A stretch of DNA of 64,000 nucleotides from CAYWXV01 sp964462535 (GTDB lineage Bacteria; Bacteroidota; Ignavibacteria; OLB7), in contig CAYWXV010000015.1 of the NCBI GenBank assembly GCA_964462535.1, forward strand, positions 1 to 64,000, written 5' to 3'. Every line of letters begins with the position of its first letter. The first letter of the stretch is position 1. Positions 46,045 through 54,541 of the stretch are shown one piece after another. The notes beneath the pieces are model-generated. The model made no database searches. It saw nothing but the letters and a program-made list of their open reading frames with translations, and was not told the origin of the DNA. Position numbers and translations under genes: made by a program.

Positions 46045-46855
46045 CAGTTGGAGGAGTTTTTGTTGCGGGCGAACATACGGAAAGATGCCGCGTGTCAAGC
46101 GGCGCGATCGTTGTCCGTAAACGAGCAGAGCGAATCTCGGACGAACTGCGTTACTGGTGCGAGCGAGAGACTACGTTCAGGCATCGTCAACGATGCTTCC
46201 CCTGCGATGAGCGCAAAGAGCGTGGCCTGTTGCCACGGAGCTTGAACTGCGCCCAGTATTGCCGCGGCGGAGTGCGCTACCAGTCTCGTATGTCCTCCCT
46301 TTCACGTTGAACGAGGGTCCCACCACACGTCTCAGTCTACTTGCCACGGCTGTTGGATTGTTGTGCGGCGTCACAGTTGCTGTGGGTCAGTCCCATGCTT
46401 TCAGTGATGAACTCCCCACCTTCCTGCCGTCCGTCCTGGAGCTGGGTACGATTAACGCCTGCGTATCGGACGTCGACACCACTATCAACGTGGCCAATCC
46501 TGGTCTCCACGCTCTGACCATAACATCGATCGATGGTTGGGGCGTCGTATTCCCACTCACACCCTTACCACTACTGCTACAAGCGGGAGATGCGTTGCCG
46601 TTTCAGTATCGCGTGCGCGCAGATGCCGTTGGTCCGTCTGTGCAGCGGGTCATCGTCCACGATGCGGGGTCGTCGCGTACCGCCGAGTTCACCGTGCGGG
46701 AAGAACATCTTGGCGCCGTGTTCGCTCACATCGACACAATCGACTTTCGTGAGGTCGTCACGTGCGGAGACACTACCCTTTCGGTCCCCTTTAGTCTGAC
46801 GTATGGAGGAGGTCGTGGGTCTGCGGGCCTGGTCACCGTGGTCCTCATCGAAGGT

Positions 46856-46910
46856 CCATTTGGCGTCGATGCCCCAGGGGGCGTGTTGCTCGATAGCGGC
46901 GTTCCGCATC
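46856..46910 (+). repeat. 55-bp repeat, left side of the N-gap
   Basis: Identical to 47011-47065. Exact duplication immediately flanking a fixed-size N block is the mark of an unmerged contig overlap rather than a biological repeat. Confidence 0.9.
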
Positions 46911-47010
46911 NNNNNNNNNNNNNNNNNNNNNNNNNNNNNNNNNNNNNNNNNNNNNNNNNNNNNNNNNNNNNNNNNNNNNNNNNNNNNNNNNNNNNNNNNN
47001 NNNNNNNNNN
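46911..47010. other. Assembly gap of exactly 100 N
   Basis: One hundred undetermined bases, a conventional placeholder size. Because both flanks carry the same 55 bp, the true sequence is probably continuous with one copy, giving an in-frame junction ending GVPHPTHAHFTPP. Confidence 0.95.
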
Positions 47011-47065
47011 CCATTTGGCGTCGATGCCCCAGGGGGCGTGTTGCTCGATAGCGGCGTTCCGCATC
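47011..47065 (+). repeat. 55-bp repeat, right side of the N-gap
   Basis: Identical to 46856-46910; see the left copy. Confidence 0.9.
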
Positions 47066-48018
47066 CCACGCATGCGCATTTCACCCCGCCGCGCAACGGG
47101 ATATCGGGCGCCGAATCTAACTGCAGGTGACCCCCTGTGACATAGAGAGGGAAGTCGTTCTGCTGGGACGCCGTATCCCGGCTCCGGTCAGACTCCATGC
47201 AGATGGGCGGGACTATGGAAACGTACGGCCCGGCGGAGATACGCCCAGGGAGATCGATTTCAAGAACCAGGGTGTGACGCCCATCACCATCGACTCAATT
47301 TCCGATCCCGCCATTCCACTCCTTGTCCAGTCCACTGCGCCGTTACGTCCAGTCCTACGCATTCCTGGCGATTCACTTCGCGTAATCGTCATCTATCTAC
47401 CGACCCCGGGGATTTGGTCTGACACGATTTGGGTCTTCTCGGCAGACCCCTGTTCCGCGGCGAGCGTGTGATCCATCCAAGCGCGCACGGACACGCTCCA
47501 ATTGGGGGGCGCAGAAGGTCACATTTGGGGTCGTCGATTTCACTGCGCGTCCAGGCGATGGCGCTCGCCGCTCTGTGGTACTGAGCGACGCGGCCGGGCC
47601 TGCATCCTCTACGGCAACGTCAATGGAACTTGTGCTCCGTTCTTATGCATCGATGCTCTGAGTTCCCGCCCGGCAGAGCGGGCTCACACCGCTCACGGAC
47701 AGCCTGGACTGGCGCAGGGTCCGACTGCGAGGCGCACTCCCGAACATGGGGGGCATCGATATCCACTATGATATCGTGGAGGAGGGCGTTACGCGCCCGG
47801 GCTCGTTCGACGTCGAGGGCCGTTTCCTCTGCACTCTCGTGGACGAGCCTCTGGCACCGGGGGCGTACGCTCAAACGATAGACACTGATTTCTTTCATTC
47901 CGGTGTGTACTTTCTGGTTCTTACCACGCCGACCGATCCGATTTCCGTCGCCCTCAGAGCACCGTGAACGTTCGTGTGATGCCGGGCGCCTTCAACGACC
48001 AACCAGACCCCACGTGCC

Positions 48019-48537
48019 ATGAAACCGCAGCCTGAGGAGTACGCCCCATACTATCATCGGTACATATCCCTCGTAGCCGACGATGACATTCTGTCCGCAC
48101 TGACCGACCAGATCGATCAGGTGCGACAGCTTGTCGATCGCATCCCTCGTGACATGGAGAGGCATTCGTATGCGGCCGGAAAGTGGACAGTGCGCGAGCT
48201 CGTCGGGCACGTCATCGACTGCGAGCGGGTGTTCGGTTTCCGTGCCTTTTGCTTCAGCCGCCTGGAGTCAGAGTCTCTCCCCGGCTTCGATCAAAACGAA
48301 TACGTGGCACGATCGCCATACAACGACATTCCGATAGCCGACCTTGTTGACGAGTTCGTCGCTGTGCGCTTGTCAAATCTGATCGTTCTCCGGCGACTGG
48401 GTGAACGTGAGTGGGGTCAATCGGGAATCGCCAACAGGGCATCCGCCTCGATACGAGCGATGGCATATATCATGGCCGGGCACGTGCAACATCATCTCGA
48501 TGTGCTGCACGAGCACTACGGGATCGAGGTCGGCTGA
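48019..48537 (+). CDS. DinB-like (YfiT/four-helix) metal-binding protein
   Basis: A 172-aa four-helix-bundle protein of the DinB superfamily. KWTVRELVGHVIDCERVFGF gives the first metal His, and the final helix has MAGHVQHHLDVLHEHYG with the second and third His. Family members are divalent-metal proteins; some act as thiol-S-transferases or hydrolases, but the substrate here is unknown. It starts 51 nt after the broken T9SS gene and precedes a lipoprotein gene by 79 nt. Confidence 0.88.
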   Translation: MKPQPEEYAPYYHRYISLVADDDILSALTDQIDQVRQLVDRIPRDMERHSYAAGKWTVRELVGHVIDCERVFGFRAFCFSRLESESLPGFDQNEYVARSPYNDIPIADLVDEFVAVRLSNLIVLRRLGEREWGQSGIANRASASIRAMAYIMAGHVQHHLDVLHEHYGIEVG

Positions 48538-48616
48538 CACGAGGGGATTTTCTGCTGCGTCATGGGGAGCATGACCACGTCGTGTTACCTCCATTCGTAG
48601 ATGTGTGAGGAAAGCC

Positions 48617-49207
48617 ATGCTTCAGAACTCGCCACGTCTCTCCACGGTGCTCCCCCCGACCTACGCGCTACTCTTCGCGGGGGTTGTAATCGCGCAGGGG
48701 TGCCAGAGCGATCCGTCACTTCCCTCCGGTGGTGAACAGCTTTCCGTTCCGGGCCATGAGCTCCGGCTGGATCTGGACGCGGACGGCATTCCCGATTTCC
48801 TTTTTTCGTATCAGGGGACGCAGAAGGCCGACATCCCACCGTCAGCGGTGTCATGGATCCTGAATGTGGATGGGTTCGATGATCACCAGGTGCAGTACAA
48901 CAATGACATCGGCACAATACCAATGCTAGACGGGGCGACGATCAGCGACGCGAGCGGGTGGAGCGTATTTGACACGCCGCTCGCAACGCGTGCATGGGAA
49001 CGTGGGATCGGATGGTCACGGGCGTGGGTTGGAGTCTGGATCGGCGTCGGCCCGCGCAGCCTGGGTCTGCGCTTGAAGAAGTCCGATGGTTGGCATTACG
49101 GATGGGTGAAGCTTGCCGTCGACGCACGCACGGGGAATCTCAGTATCCTAGATTCCGCATGGCAGCGCCAACCGGACCGACCTATTAGAGCCGGATTGCA
49201 TGGATGA
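48617..49207 (+). CDS. Lipoprotein with a Ca-binding-like LDLDADG motif
   Basis: A 196-aa lipoprotein with lipobox ending at Cys29 (VVIAQGC). Just after comes LRLDLDADGIPDFLFSY, an Asp-rich loop like those of FG-GAP or thrombospondin-type Ca sites. The second half, LGLRLKKSDGWHYGWVKLAV then RTGNLSILDSAW and PIRAG, matches a pattern seen in many uncharacterised Bacteroidota lipoproteins. The ATG at 48617 has GAGG 8 nt upstream; a GTG 12 nt earlier is also in frame. Function unknown. Confidence 0.72.
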   Translation: MLQNSPRLSTVLPPTYALLFAGVVIAQGCQSDPSLPSGGEQLSVPGHELRLDLDADGIPDFLFSYQGTQKADIPPSAVSWILNVDGFDDHQVQYNNDIGTIPMLDGATISDASGWSVFDTPLATRAWERGIGWSRAWVGVWIGVGPRSLGLRLKKSDGWHYGWVKLAVDARTGNLSILDSAWQRQPDRPIRAGLHG

Positions 49208-49853
49208 TCTGATTGCCCAATCCACGTCTCTTTACGCCTCTCTCGTGTGCTACTACGGAAAAGCACCAGCGACGATCACCTATGGAGCACGCGCTGGGTG
49301 CCAGCGGCTCGAATTGAAGTCACGAACGTAACCCGCTGCTCGGCCCTTCCGAAATCTCCTTGCGGCAGCAGGCGCTCCCGCAGGTTGCATGTCCCCCCAC
49401 TTCGCGTACCACAGTCCATGTTTCTGGGAACATCCGACCGAACTTGCGAGGAAAGGGGCACGACCCTGACCAACAATACACTGCTATCGATGCACGCGAT
49501 TCGAGACCACGGGTGTCGCGTGGCTTCTTGGAACGCCGACGCATGGTAACACTGTGGACGCGGGCTCCGCGTGTCAATACACCAATGCAAAGGCAATCGA
49601 GCCATAGAAGCGCGCGTGCAGATCGATTTATCCACCGCTAGATTCACGGTCAGCTACCCGAAGGGGAAGTGCAAACTGCGCACAGTGTGGAGGCCAGTGA
49701 AGTCGTTAAGCCCGCGCGCACGACCACGAACAGGTTGCAACTCACACCGTCGAGTGCGCCGTGAGCGCACACAGAGGGATTCAGCCCACACCCGTCACTA
49801 TGCTTCCCAGACAGGCATGGGATACTCTTGTGGACGGGCGTTCAACGATTGAC
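49208..49853. other. Spacer with no supported gene
   Basis: This is 646 nt. A 43-codon frame starts at 49200, overlapping the lipoprotein stop (ATGGATGA), but has no recognisable features. Longer plus-strand frames (about 49300-49640) are Arg/Pro/Ser-rich and look random. I see no terminator or repeat. It may be remains of a lost gene. Confidence 0.4.
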
Positions 49854-50642
49854 ATGATGGCCCTTCTGATCATCCTATTGGTCCTTGCCGTTGTTTCGCT
49901 TGTTATCGCGATTGCACAGATCGTGCGATATCGGCGTCGCTTGTACGAGGCGACAGGGCGGTTGCAATTCGAGATTTCGGTGATTGATCCGGAGGATTTC
50001 GATCCGACGTTTATGGTGACTGATCTGGGTCCGACTCCAGCAAGCGAAGTGCTGTTTATTGGTGGTGCGAATCGTGTGCCGAACGGTGCCTCGGACACCG
50101 AGACGTGGATTCTGGCGGCGTTGGCGAAGTCGAGACGGACACTCTTCGAGTTTGGAACGGCGACAGGGAAGACCGCCTATCTCTGGGCAAGAAATTCTCC
50201 ACAGGATGCCCATGTGACAACTATCACGCTTGGGCCTGAACAGCACGTCTTATATAACGCCTGCGAGGGTGACGACCACAGCGCAACGCGCGTAGCGATC
50301 GACGAATCGACGTTTACGCAATTCGTCTATTCAGGCACCGTTGTCGAGCACAAGATCACGCAGCTGTTCGGCGATAGCAAGGAATTCGACGAATCACCTT
50401 TTCATCGTGCATGCGATTTGATCTTTGTTGACGGATCGCACGCCTATTCATACGTCAAGAGCGATTCGGAGAAGGCACTGCGAATGATCCGGCCGGGAGG
50501 GGTGATTCTATGGCACGACTATCGCGGCAAGTGGGGTGTTACGTCGGACGTACACGCCTATCTGAACGAACTCAGTCTGCGATTGCCACTTGTGCATCTT
50601 CGAGGAACCACGATTGTCGCCTTCCATATGCCACTAAGGTAG
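49854..50642 (+). CDS. Membrane-anchored class I SAM-dependent methyltransferase-like protein
   Basis: A 262-aa protein. From the ATG at 49854, residues 2-24 form one membrane helix (LLIILLVLAVVSLVIAIAQI), followed by basic RYRRR, so the domain faces the cytoplasm. The catalytic part has the Methyltransf_24 pattern: LFEFGTATGKTAYLWA (SAM motif I), LIFVDGSHAYSYVKSDSEKA and IRPGGVILWHDYRGKWGV. This class often methylates sugars in surface glycans; substrate unknown. Longer frames start at GTG 49761 and ATG 49800 but would place extra residues before the membrane helix. Confidence 0.8.
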   Translation: MMALLIILLVLAVVSLVIAIAQIVRYRRRLYEATGRLQFEISVIDPEDFDPTFMVTDLGPTPASEVLFIGGANRVPNGASDTETWILAALAKSRRTLFEFGTATGKTAYLWARNSPQDAHVTTITLGPEQHVLYNACEGDDHSATRVAIDESTFTQFVYSGTVVEHKITQLFGDSKEFDESPFHRACDLIFVDGSHAYSYVKSDSEKALRMIRPGGVILWHDYRGKWGVTSDVHAYLNELSLRLPLVHLRGTTIVAFHMPLR

Positions 50643-50678
50643 TGTTGCATACAGTCCGAAGATAGACCGCAACGCCAA

Positions 50679-51248
50679 GTGAACGCGAATGGGATTATTG
50701 GTGTGATGGGCTCGGGCAAGGACGAGCATCCCGATCTATCCGAGCCTACCGGTCGGCTGGTTGCCGTACATGGTTATCACCTGCTGACCGGTGGTGGGGG
50801 GGGCGTCATGCGGAGCGCGGCGCGCGCATTCGTCGCCGTGCCGGAGCGACGCGGACTGTCGATCGGCATCGTGCGCGCCGATAGCGACCGCCATCTCCAT
50901 GTGACGAACGGTCACCGCGAGTACAGTGGCCGACAAGTGAACGACTTCGTCGAGCTCCCGATCGTCACGCACCTACCTTTGAGTGGGGATCGAGGGACGG
51001 ACGCGCTGAGTCGGAACCACATCAACGTTCTCACATCAGATCTCATCGTCGTTCTCCCGGGCGGTGCGGGAACGCGGTCCGAACTGGAATTGGCCGTCGA
51101 GTATGGGAAGCCACTGATTCTCTTTGTCGGCGATCGGCTTGTGGGAGAGATGACAGCCACAGAATACACTCACAGATTCGGATCGGCTCTCGATGTCGCG
51201 CACGACGATCGCGAACTCGGAGAGCTGATGCGAACGCTACGCACTTGA
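50679..51248 (+). CDS. LOG/SLOG-family Rossmann-fold protein
   Basis: A 189-aa protein starting with GTG, because the fold begins at IIGVMGSGK. The LOG-family nucleotide/phosphoribose-binding motifs are GYHLLTGGGGGVMRSAARAF and VLPGGAGTRSELELAVEYGK. This is the single-domain TIGR00725-like group, some of whose members bind molybdenum cofactor or hydrolyse nucleotide monophosphates. Function here is not certain. It ends 10 nt before proC, so the two probably form one transcript. Confidence 0.82.
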   Translation: MNANGIIGVMGSGKDEHPDLSEPTGRLVAVHGYHLLTGGGGGVMRSAARAFVAVPERRGLSIGIVRADSDRHLHVTNGHREYSGRQVNDFVELPIVTHLPLSGDRGTDALSRNHINVLTSDLIVVLPGGAGTRSELELAVEYGKPLILFVGDRLVGEMTATEYTHRFGSALDVAHDDRELGELMRTLRT

Positions 51249-51258
51249 GAGGAATCAC

Positions 51259-52083
51259 ATGAAGCATGGACGGATCGCCATTCTTGGCGCGGGAAACATC
51301 GGAACCGCCATCGCGAATGGGCTGGTGGAATCGGGCGCGTACAGACCCGATCAGATTACGCTCACGCGGCGGAAGATCGGTTTGCTCGATGCAATGAAGG
51401 AGAGAGGATTTGACATCTGCAGCTCCAACAGCGAAGGGGTGTCTAATGCCGACGTGATTATCGTTGCGGTAGAGCCGCTACAGGTTGACGATGTGCTCCG
51501 GGAGGTCGCCGGTAAAGTTGATGCGGAGAGGCACATAGTTGTGTCGGTTGTCACCGGGGTCAGAATCGAGGCGATGCGGAAGCGGCTTGGCACGTCGATT
51601 CCGATAGTCCGCGCAATGCCGAACACGGCGATTGCCGTCCGTGAATCAATGACATGTATCGCATCGGACGGGACCGACGCTGCTGCGCTGGCACGAGCGC
51701 AGGACATCTTCGAGACGGTTGGATCTGTCATGATCTTGGACGAAGAGCAGATGACGGCCGCTACCGCGCTTGCGGCGTGTGGCATAGCCTTCTTTCTTCG
51801 GGCCATTCGCGCGGCGTCGCAGGGTGGAATCGAAATCGGATTCCACTCACACGATGCGCTCAGCATGGCGGCGCAGACTGCGAAGGGGGCGGCGGATCTA
51901 CTGCTGGCCCGCGGAGGACATCCAGAAGACGAAATCGACAGGGTGACAACACCGCGTGGATGCACGATTGCTGGATTGAATCAAATGGAGCATGAAGGGT
52001 TCAGCTCGGCTATGATCAAGGGGATCATCACGTCGGCGCGCAAGGCGGGAGGATTGTACGCTGCAGACGGCTCCCAATCCTGA
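51259..52083 (+). CDS. proC: Pyrroline-5-carboxylate reductase
   Basis: A 274-aa ProC that reduces pyrroline-5-carboxylate to proline with NAD(P)H. Seen: IAILGAGNIGTAIANGLVES (Rossmann loop), VIIVAVEPLQVDDVL, IPIVRAMPNTAIAVRESMT, ALAACGIAFFLRAI and the C-terminal signature DRVTTPRGCTIAGLNQMEHE. AGAGGA precedes the ATG by 8 nt. It follows the LOG-like gene and is closed by a strong terminator shared with the convergent nuoB. Confidence 0.95.
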   Translation: MKHGRIAILGAGNIGTAIANGLVESGAYRPDQITLTRRKIGLLDAMKERGFDICSSNSEGVSNADVIIVAVEPLQVDDVLREVAGKVDAERHIVVSVVTGVRIEAMRKRLGTSIPIVRAMPNTAIAVRESMTCIASDGTDAAALARAQDIFETVGSVMILDEEQMTAATALAACGIAFFLRAIRAASQGGIEIGFHSHDALSMAAQTAKGAADLLLARGGHPEDEIDRVTTPRGCTIAGLNQMEHEGFSSAMIKGIITSARKAGGLYAADGSQS

Positions 52084-52145
52084 CACTGGTGCTGTGGTGG
52101 TGTGTCGTGCGCGGGTAGACCGTGATACTTGGTGGTGTGTACGCA

Positions 52146-52182
52146 AAACGCCCCGGCACCGAACTGCGGTACCGGGGCGTTT
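52146..52182. terminator. Bidirectional terminator between proC and nuoB
   Basis: AAACGCCCCGG (52146-52156) pairs perfectly with CCGGGGCGTTT (52172-52182); inside, after one mismatch, ACCG pairs with CGGT around a 5-nt loop. A-rich on the left and T-rich on the right, it can serve both convergent genes. Confidence 0.85.
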
Positions 52183-52204
52183 CCACGAACGCTGCCTGCG
52201 CTGT

Positions 52205-52717
52205 CTACTCGGCGCTCCCAACGAAGACCGGCTCGCGTTCAATCAAACGACCCTTGCCGTTTTGAATCTTCTCCTGGATGGTCATCAGACCCTGAATCAG
52301 GTTCTCGGGGCGGGGTGGGCAGCCGGCCACGAACACATCGACCGGCAGAAACTGATCGATGCCCTGCACCACCGAGTAGCTGCGGAACATCCCGCCGGAA
52401 CTCGCGCAGGCCCCCATCGAGAGGACCCACTTCGGATCCGGCATCTGATCGTAGATCTTCCGCACCACCCACGACATTTTGTACGTCACCGTTCCCGCCA
52501 CGATCAGAAGATCGGACTGCCGCGGAGAGAAGCTGAACCGTTCGGAGCCAAATCGGGCTACGTCGAAGCGTGGGCCTGCGAAGGCCATCATCTCGATGGC
52601 GCAGCAACTTATGCCAAGAGGCATCGGCCAGATGGAGTTCTTTCTCGCCCAATTGATCGCTGCCTCCACAGTTGTCGTCAGGAACCCATCTCGTTCCAGC
52701 TGATCCGTCAGTCCCAT
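52205..52717 (-). CDS. nuoB: NADH-quinone oxidoreductase subunit B
   Basis: A 170-aa complex I subunit carrying the N2 4Fe-4S cluster. The four ligands are Cys38 and Cys39 (GISCCAIEMM), Cys104 (GACASSGG) and Cys133 (AGCPPRPE). The ATG at 52717 starts the conserved sequence; a longer frame upstream only reads over nuoA. It overlaps the nuoA stop by 10 nt. nuoC and the rest of the complex are not downstream; a terminator follows the stop, so the operon is split. Confidence 0.96.
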   Translation of the reverse strand: MGLTDQLERDGFLTTTVEAAINWARKNSIWPMPLGISCCAIEMMAFAGPRFDVARFGSERFSFSPRQSDLLIVAGTVTYKMSWVVRKIYDQMPDPKWVLSMGACASSGGMFRSYSVVQGIDQFLPVDVFVAGCPPRPENLIQGLMTIQEKIQNGKGRLIEREPVFVGSAE

Positions 52718-53064
52718 TTCAATGCTCCTTTCTTCACGATATAGACGTAGCCAACAAATAGCGTCACGATAAAGAGCAACATCGCCCAGAGCGCAAAGTT
52801 TCCCAGCGAGTTGAACGAAGTAGCCCACGGGTACATGAAGACGACTTCGATATCGAACAGGATGAAGAGCATGGCTACCAGATAGAACTTCACCGAGAAC
52901 CGATCGCGTGCCGTCGATATCGGCTGCATGCCCGACTCGTACGTCGTCAGCTTCTGCGGGGTACTTCTATGGGGGCCAAGAATCTCATGCGCCTTGACCG
53001 AGACAATTCCAAAGCCGAGTCCGGCAAGGATCATCGCAATCACGGGGATGTAGGTCTCAAGCAT
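52708..53064 (-). CDS. nuoA: NADH-quinone oxidoreductase subunit A
   Basis: A 118-aa, three-helix membrane subunit of complex I. Typical features are ILAGLGFGIVSVKAHEILGP, the loop YESGMQPISTARDRFSVKFY with the conserved acidic and Arg residues, and FILFDIEVVFMYPWA with the essential Asp/Glu. It is the first gene of the nuoA-nuoB pair. Confidence 0.96.
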   Translation of the reverse strand: MLETYIPVIAMILAGLGFGIVSVKAHEILGPHRSTPQKLTTYESGMQPISTARDRFSVKFYLVAMLFILFDIEVVFMYPWATSFNSLGNFALWAMLLFIVTLFVGYVYIVKKGALKWD

Positions 53065-53158
53065 GATGTCTCTTCACGTTGCTGTTCCTGAATGCGGACC
53101 AACGAACGGGTCCGGCCGACAAATATAGTCGATCACCGCCAGACGACCCGTTCACCTT

Positions 53159-53677
53159 CTACCATGCAACCCGAAGTGAAGCCCCCGTGGGGGAGACCCT
53201 GACGGCCCCCTCCATCCCGTCGACAGTAAAGTCGTAGAGATGGGCCCCAACATAGGCATCGATCATGCCAAGGACTTCGACCATCAGGAGGTAGGCAACA
53301 TTGATATCACGATCGTCCCGATACGATTCGCGTTGAAACTTCAGCAGGGAAAGGGTGGAGGCGTTCCCGGCATCAACGCGGGAAATAGAATCGTTCATGT
53401 CTCTGAACAATCCATGAAAATGGACGATGCGATACCCAAACCATGCGGCCGCCCCCAGAAAGACAGGGACTTTCCAATAGTCGTGATTGTACAACTGACC
53501 CCCGCCGGGGACGATCGCCCAGAGGATTGCTGACGTCGGACTCTTGGTCAGCGTCAGCCCCGGAACCGACTCCGGTGTTGCACTGGTATCGGATCGTGTG
53601 GTATCGACCCCCTGGCCCAGGGAACAGACATGGGGGAGAAGAAACGCCAGAGAGGCTATCAGAAGTACTCGTCGCAT
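53159..53677 (-). CDS. DUF5683-type membrane protein
   Basis: A 172-aa exported membrane protein with a signal sequence (VLLIASLAFLLPHVCSLGQ). The core SPTSAILWAIVPGGGQLYNH, then DYWKVPVFLGAAAWFGY and DINVAYLLMVEVLGMIDAYV, fits the DUF5683 pattern common in Bacteroidota, often beside ParB or cell-envelope genes. Function unknown. Its start lies 4 nt after the ridA stop on the same strand, so the two are co-transcribed. Confidence 0.82.
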   Translation of the reverse strand: MRRVLLIASLAFLLPHVCSLGQGVDTTRSDTSATPESVPGLTLTKSPTSAILWAIVPGGGQLYNHDYWKVPVFLGAAAWFGYRIVHFHGLFRDMNDSISRVDAGNASTLSLLKFQRESYRDDRDINVAYLLMVEVLGMIDAYVGAHLYDFTVDGMEGAVRVSPTGASLRVAW

Positions 53678-53681
53678 TACA

Positions 53682-54074
53682 TCAGGCGATATAGGCTATG
53701 GCCTCGATCTCCACACGCGCATCTTTAGGCAGCCGGGCAACCTGCACGGTCGATCGCGCCGGCTTGTTGCCGCTGAAATACCTCCCATAGACGGCGTTGA
53801 CCTCACCGAAGTCATTCATGTCCATCAGATAGATCGTCGTCTTCACGACTGTATCCATCGACGCTCCTGCCGCCTCAAGTATTGCCTGCAGGTTCCGTAG
53901 GGCTTGATCCGTCTGGTCTGCAACGCCGGAGTCGACGAACGATCCATCGGGGCGCAGCGCGACCTGACCCGCGGTGAAGATCAACTTCTCCCACTGGACG
54001 GCCTGCGAATAAGGGCCTATCGGCTCGGGAGCATCCGAGGTGAGAATGGAATTCGATGCCATGGAGTGCGACAT
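53682..54074 (-). CDS. ridA: RidA/YjgF enamine-imine deaminase
   Basis: A 130-aa RidA, which hydrolyses reactive 2-aminoacrylate-type enamines made by PLP enzymes. Seen: PIGPYSQAVQWEKLIFTAGQ, the ILEAAGASMDTVVKTTIYL helix, and RSTVQVARLPKDARVEIEAI with the catalytic Arg. An internal ATG four codons on is equally possible. It is transcribed away from the tRNA cluster. Confidence 0.95.
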   Translation of the reverse strand: MSHSMASNSILTSDAPEPIGPYSQAVQWEKLIFTAGQVALRPDGSFVDSGVADQTDQALRNLQAILEAAGASMDTVVKTTIYLMDMNDFGEVNAVYGRYFSGNKPARSTVQVARLPKDARVEIEAIAYIA

Positions 54075-54092
54075 TTTTCTACGGTTGTCATC

Positions 54093-54123
54093 TTGTCTGT
54101 GCGGGCCGATTCCTCTAACTTAG
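54093..54123 (+). promoter_or_regulatory. Candidate promoter of the tRNA cluster
   Basis: TTG at 54093-54095 and TAACTTAG at 54116-54123 are 20 nt apart, one mismatch from the Bacteroidota TTG-N19-21-TAnnTTTG pattern. Transcription would begin just before the first tRNA at 54144. Confidence 0.4.
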
Positions 54124-54143
54124 CAGCCCTTGACCAGAATGGC

Positions 54144-54217
<74 letters not shown>

Positions 54218-54293
54218 CGAGGTGAAGGCACGGCGGAGCGTGATATGATCATCGACGGGAAGTCCCGCACCCTGCCTTGCCTCATGTACATAC

Positions 54294-54366
54294 TGCCCTG
54301 TGGTGTAACTGGCAACACGTCTGACTCTGGATCAGAAGAGTCCAGGTTCGAGCCCTGGCGGGGCAA
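54294..54366 (+). tRNA. tRNA-Gln(CTG)
   Basis: A 73-nt cloverleaf. Acceptor TGCCCTG/CGGGGCA has the U1-A72 pair typical of glutamine tRNA. Anticodon stem TCTGA/TCAGA encloses loop CTCTGGA, giving anticodon CTG. T stem CCAGG/CCTGG with TTCGAGC loop. CCA is not encoded. Confidence 0.94.
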
Positions 54367-54416
54367 CAGAGGGAGCGGCGGTCGACGCGCGTTCCGAAAG
54401 CAATCGAGCGATTCAC

Positions 54417-54488
54417 GCCGCGTTCGTCTAGTGGTTAGGACGCCGCCCTCTCACGGCGGTAGCACGAGTTCGACTCTCGTACGCGGTA
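54417..54488 (+). tRNA. tRNA-Glu(CTC)
   Basis: A 72-nt cloverleaf. D stem GTCT/GGAC, anticodon stem CCGCC/GGCGG with loop CTCTCAC, anticodon CTC. The layout follows bacterial glutamate tRNA closely. The acceptor GCCGCGT/ACGCGGT pairs fully except for a G1-U72 wobble, which is unusual. ACCCA follows, so CCA is not encoded in the usual place. Confidence 0.92.
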
Positions 54489-54496
54489 CCCATGAT

Positions 54497-54532
54497 GGTC
54501 CGTCTGAGGCAGTTCAGACGGGCCTTCTTCGT
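54497..54532 (+). terminator. Terminator after the tRNA cluster
   Basis: GGTCCGTCTGA (54497-54507) pairs with TCAGACGGGCC (54514-54524) with one wobble, followed by TTCTTCGTT. It lies 8 nt after tRNA-Glu. Confidence 0.8.
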
Positions 54533-54541
54533 TACGTCGTA

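Larger units (their letters stand above)
46259..47967 (+). pseudogene. Broken T9SS-type exported protein gene spanning the assembly gap
   Basis: Pieces of one exported beta-rich protein lie in different frames. 46259-46910 (TTG start; signal peptide LSLLATAVGLLCGVTVAVGQ) encodes anchor-D-like strands. After the N-gap the frame runs to a stop near 47126. 47127-47471 continues in another frame (DYGNVRPGGDTPREIDFKNQ). A third stretch from about 47515 (VTFGVVDFTARPGDG) hits an in-frame TGA near 47662 and then goes on in the same frame to 47967 with a T9SS-tail-like end (LAPGAYAQTIDTD, FHSGVYFLVLTT). At least two frameshifts and one stop are seen. Sequencing errors beside the gap are as likely as true decay. 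Confidence 0.7.

Noticed and set aside
49200..49640. Short frames after the lipoprotein at 48617-49207, including one with an ATGGATGA overlap
   Set aside because: No signal peptide, domain or conserved pattern; Arg/Pro/Ser-rich composition typical of random frames.
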